Made by a program: the position numbers and the translations under genes. A stretch of 9,663 nucleotides of DNA, taken from positions 1 through 9,663 of the forward strand of contig JAFGIH010000070.1 of the NCBI GenBank assembly GCA_016929985.1. The letters are read 5' to 3'. How positions within the stretch are numbered: position 1 is the first letter of the stretch; each line of letters starts with the position of its first letter. The notes beneath the pieces were generated by a model. The model was not told where the DNA came from and searched no databases. It was given only the letters and a program-made list of their open reading frames with translations. The DNA is from Thermoleophilia bacterium (GTDB lineage: Bacteria; Actinomycetota; Thermoleophilia; RBG-16-64-13). This document shows, piece after piece, positions 6,965-9,663 of the stretch.

Positions 6965-7917
6965 AGCTGCGCACAATGTACGAGACGGCCTACGGCGCGG
7001 GTATCGCGGCGGATCCTCGGGGCCGCGACGGAGTGGGCCGGGTCTTGGAGCGGGCAAAGAAAGCGTTCGCCGACATGCCGGAGAGCAAGCGCTGGGAGTT
7101 CGATCAGGAGACGCTGGTCAACCCGTATGCCGATACCCGCATCCTGGTCGGCGACCCGGACACGGAGATCTCGAAGATACTCGTGGGCATAGATCTCGAG
7201 GTGGGTGAGGTCTTGCTCGCCGATGCGCTGCGCGCTCGAGGCACCACTATCGACCTGATGCTGGCCCATCATCCCGAAGGGCGTGCGCTCGCCCGCCTGG
7301 AAGAGGTCATGGCCTTGCAGGCAGACGTGTGGCACAAGTTCGGCGTGTCCCTCGCCTATGGTGACGCGGTCATGAGCGACCGCATGAGGGAGATCATGAG
7401 GGCGCTGCATCCCCGCAACAACGAACAGACCATCGCTGCCGCCCGGCTGCTCGATCTCCCTTACATGTGCTGCCACACCCCGGCCGACAACAACGTGAAC
7501 AAGTTCGTGCAGGCTCGTTGTGACGACCTGGGCGAGGACGCCACCGTGGACGAACTCCTCGACATGCTGAAAGAGATCCCCGAGTACCACGAGGCGGTGC
7601 TGCAGGGCACCGGGCCGGTCATCTTCGAGGGCGAGGGCATACGGCGCACCGGCAAGATCATGGTGGACATGACGGGCGGCACCTCCGGACCGGTGGAATC
7701 CATCAACAAGCTGGCCGAGGCGGGAGTCGGCACCATCGTGGGGATGCACATGGGAGAAGAGCACCGCAAGCGGGCCAAAGACATGCGCATGAACGTGGTC
7801 ATCGCCGGGCACATCTGCTCAGACACGCTGGGGATGAACCTCATCATCGATCACTTCGAGCGCGAGGGAGTCGATGTGGTGGCGTGCTCCGGTTTCACGC
7901 GGGTAAGCAGGGCGTAG
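6961..7917 (+). CDS. NIF3/DUF34-like putative dimetal protein, function unknown
   Basis: The 318-residue product looks like a divergent NIF3 (DUF34) family protein, which folds around two metal ions; its biochemical role is not settled. The predicted ligand pattern is HHP (103-105), HTPAD with His172 and Asp176, and AGHICSD with His284 and Asp288. The four-residue spacings match His97/Asp101 and His215/Glu219 of E. coli YbgI as I recall them, with Asp in place of the usual Glu. Compared with YbgI it has about 40 extra N-terminal residues and about 35 more between HHP and HTPAD, rich in helix-forming residues. A further GMHMGEEH (261-268) may add ligands. No signal peptide or membrane segment is seen, so it should be cytoplasmic. 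ATG 6961 overlaps the mpg stop and has GAGGAG at 6948-6953, seven bases upstream. The frame is open back to 6850, but only inside mpg. Confidence 0.8.
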   Translation: MKLRTMYETAYGAGIAADPRGRDGVGRVLERAKKAFADMPESKRWEFDQETLVNPYADTRILVGDPDTEISKILVGIDLEVGEVLLADALRARGTTIDLMLAHHPEGRALARLEEVMALQADVWHKFGVSLAYGDAVMSDRMREIMRALHPRNNEQTIAAARLLDLPYMCCHTPADNNVNKFVQARCDDLGEDATVDELLDMLKEIPEYHEAVLQGTGPVIFEGEGIRRTGKIMVDMTGGTSGPVESINKLAEAGVGTIVGMHMGEEHRKRAKDMRMNVVIAGHICSDTLGMNLIIDHFEREGVDVVACSGFTRVSRA

Positions 7918-7922
7918 AGCGC

Positions 7923-7953
7923 GGTCCTAGGGGGAGGTGAACTCCTCCGGGCC
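7923..7953. terminator. Possible weak bidirectional terminator between convergent genes
   Basis: GGAGG (7933-7937) pairs with CCTCC (7944-7948) around TGAACT. An outer GGTCC (7923-7927) can pair with GGGCC (7949-7953), with one G-T pair and a five-base bulge on the left arm. The structure overlaps the last codons of the minus-strand gene and lies just after the NIF3-like stop. There is no T-run on either strand, so intrinsic termination is doubtful; location is the main argument. Confidence 0.3.
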
Positions 7954-9663
7954 CGTGCTCACATACAGGGCAATCTCAAACCCCGCAGACACGGTGGTCC
8001 CCGGTGCTGGGTCCTGGGAGACGACCGTACCCGCGGGCGCGTCGTCGGTGGTCGGGTATTCCACGACCAGCAGACCGGCTCTGAACAGTTGCCGCCTCGC
8101 CTCCTCGCTGTCGAGTCCCACGACTTGCGGCACAGTCGTGAGCGCCTCGCCCGTGGACACCAGGAGCATGACGGCGCTCCCGGGCGGCAGCATGGTGCCC
8201 GCTTCCGGGCTCTGACCGACGACTGTGCCGGCCGGTTCTGAAGACGACGGATCGTCGGTCGTGGCCACCGTGAAGAGGGCTGCATCGAGCAGGGCCGAGG
8301 CTTCACCCACCGAGAGGCCGAGCACGTCGGGCACCGCCGTCTCGGCGGGAGCGCCGTGTATCTGGCATATCTCTGTGGGCTGCTCACCCGGCTCGACGAG
8401 GATGGTGGTCAACTGCGGGCAGAACTCGGTGGGGAGAAGCCGGGATTCACTGCAGACCTCCACCGGCAGAAGCTCGGTCTTTCGGGGGGGCGCCGGGAAC
8501 TCGGAGACCGGCACCCCGTCGAGGGCTTTGTTCATGAAGGAGGCCCAGATCTGCGCCGGCAACGAGCCCCCGGTCACTTTGATGCCGTGAACGTCGGTCA
8601 TGGGCTTCTGCTCTGAGGGATAGCCTACCCACACGGCCGTCACCAACTCGGGCGTATAACCCACGAACCAGGCGTCGGCATAGTTCTGCGTCGTGCCTGT
8701 CTTACCGGCGGCGGGGCGCCCGATGTCGGCCGCCGTACCGGTACCGCTCTCTATCACCTTGACGAGAGAGTCGGTCACCAAGGTGACGAGGTCTTCATTG
8801 AGCACTCGGGTCCGCTTCACGGTGGCGGCGTCGAGCAGGTTCCCATCCGCATCGGTGACGCGGACTATGGTCACGGGGTATTCCTCCCGGGACGGGTCGA
8901 AAGTCTCCTCGGTGGAGAGCCGCTCTCCTCCCGTGGCAAGGGTCGCGTACGCCATGGCCATCTCCAGAAGGCTCACCCCGGTAGTGAGGCCGCCCAGAGC
9001 GATGGCCGGATTCGGTTCCTTGCCCAGAGAGGTCACTATCCCCATGTCGTAGGCGGTCTGAGCCACCGCGTCCGCGCCTACGTCCATGATGAGCCGCGCG
9101 TAGACGCCGTTGGAAGACGCGGCGGTGGCTTGGGCCAAGGTCAAGGCGCCCTTGTCGGTCGACGAGACCTTCCAGGGCCCGCTGGGCAATTCGATGGTGA
9201 CAGGGCCGGAGTCGTAGGTGGTATCGGGCGTCATCCCCTGCTGGAGTGCAGTCACCAAGACGAAAGGCTTGAACGCTGAGCCGGGTTGGCGTCTGCCTTG
9301 CGTAGCGAGGTTGAATTGCAGCTTCGAGAAGTCCGAACCCCCCACCATGGCCACCATGCGTCCGGTCTGCACGTCGATGGTGACGAGTGCAGCCGAGGGG
9401 TCGCCGGGCAGGTCGAGTACCGCGGCGATCGACGTCTCGGCTGCTTTCTGCAGGTCGAGATCGACGCTGGTGTACACGCGCAGGCCCCCGGTGAGGACCG
9501 TCGACGATCCGTAGTGAGCCACCAACTGCTCTCGCACCATCTCCACCCAGTACGGCAAGAGCACTTCTTCCTCGGGCTTCGACTCGGAGAGCCGGAGCGG
9601 GGTGGCGAGGGCCTCCTGCAACTCCTCGCTGGTGATGTAACCCTGCTGGTACATCTTGTTGAG
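7927..9663 (-). CDS. Class A penicillin-binding protein, C-terminal part with two PASTA domains (partial)
   Basis: The gene runs off the right edge: the frame is open through 9663, and the visible part reads L-N-K-M-Y-Q-Q-G-Y-I-T, typical of the linker after a GT51 glycosyltransferase domain. The Met at 9652-9654 is therefore internal. Over 578 visible residues the transpeptidase domain shows SAFK (129-132, nucleophilic Ser129), SSN (183-185) and KTGT (321-324). A linker with Cys404, Cys415 and Cys433 follows. Two PASTA domains occupy about 442-505 and 509-571. The protein cross-links peptidoglycan outside the membrane; the membrane anchor and glycosyltransferase would be encoded beyond the window. 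PASTA domains bind muropeptides or help localisation in other Gram-positive proteins. It is convergent with the NIF3-like gene and belongs to a separate transcription unit. Assignment to class A rather than B rests on the linker and overall resemblance. Confidence 0.92.
   Translation of the reverse strand, partial: LNKMYQQGYITSEELQEALATPLRLSESKPEEEVLLPYWVEMVREQLVAHYGSSTVLTGGLRVYTSVDLDLQKAAETSIAAVLDLPGDPSAALVTIDVQTGRMVAMVGGSDFSKLQFNLATQGRRQPGSAFKPFVLVTALQQGMTPDTTYDSGPVTIELPSGPWKVSSTDKGALTLAQATAASSNGVYARLIMDVGADAVAQTAYDMGIVTSLGKEPNPAIALGGLTTGVSLLEMAMAYATLATGGERLSTEETFDPSREEYPVTIVRVTDADGNLLDAATVKRTRVLNEDLVTLVTDSLVKVIESGTGTAADIGRPAAGKTGTTQNYADAWFVGYTPELVTAVWVGYPSEQKPMTDVHGIKVTGGSLPAQIWASFMNKALDGVPVSEFPAPPRKTELLPVEVCSESRLLPTEFCPQLTTILVEPGEQPTEICQIHGAPAETAVPDVLGLSVGEASALLDAALFTVATTDDPSSSEPAGTVVGQSPEAGTMLPPGSAVMLLVSTGEALTTVPQVVGLDSEEARRQLFRAGLLVVEYPTTDDAPAGTVVSQDPAPGTTVSAGFEIALYVSTGPEEFTSP

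Noticed and set aside
6901..7812. A 303-codon open frame on the minus strand opposite the NIF3-like gene
   Set aside because: The translation has no recognisable domain, is His/Val/Arg-rich and mirrors the plus-strand codon pattern; the plus-strand reading carries metal-ligand motifs.
9652..9654. ATG on the minus strand as the true start of the penicillin-binding protein
   Set aside because: The frame is open through 9663 with residues that continue a class A PBP linker, and a start here would leave a transpeptidase without membrane anchor or glycosyltransferase.

Overview
The window is a GC-rich, tightly packed stretch from what is most likely a Gram-positive bacterium of the Actinobacteria (Actinomycetota), probably a deep-branching class. 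This rests on the argC-J-B-F-R-G-H gene order, GTG starts, four-base stop/start overlaps, and a class A penicillin-binding protein with C-terminal PASTA domains. The lineage is an inference; no rRNA or tRNA is present to test it.

Positions 1-6311 (+ strand) are an arginine biosynthesis operon: the last codons of argC, then complete argJ, argB, argF, argR, argG and argH. Gaps are 12 bases or fewer, or the genes overlap (argC/argJ, argF/argR, argG/argH). ArgJ, ArgB and ArgC belong to the N-acetylated half of the pathway. ArgF, ArgG and ArgH convert ornithine to citrulline, argininosuccinate and arginine. ArgR is the arginine-responsive repressor, encoded inside the operon it probably controls. 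The promoter and ARG boxes lie upstream of the window. The acetylornithine aminotransferase gene argD, often found between argB and argF in this layout, is absent here.

Positions 6312-7917 (+) continue in the same direction with a 3-methyladenine DNA glycosylase (Mpg/AAG family) and, overlapping it by ATGA, a 318-residue NIF3/DUF34-like putative dimetal protein of unknown function. No rho-independent terminator separates them from argH, so they may be read through from the arginine operon. A small GC hairpin fills the argH-mpg gap.

Positions 7927-9663 (- strand) hold the C-terminal part of a class A penicillin-binding protein: transpeptidase domain, cysteine-containing linker and two PASTA domains. 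Its 5' part with the glycosyltransferase domain lies beyond the right edge. It converges on the NIF3-like gene with 9 bases between stop codons.

No gene-free stretch exceeds 14 bases. I see no mobile element, CRISPR array, RNA gene, prophage part or broken gene. This looks like conserved core chromosome. The points most worth a second look are the missing argD, the start of mpg and the NIF3-like gene; I do not see an undescribed system.
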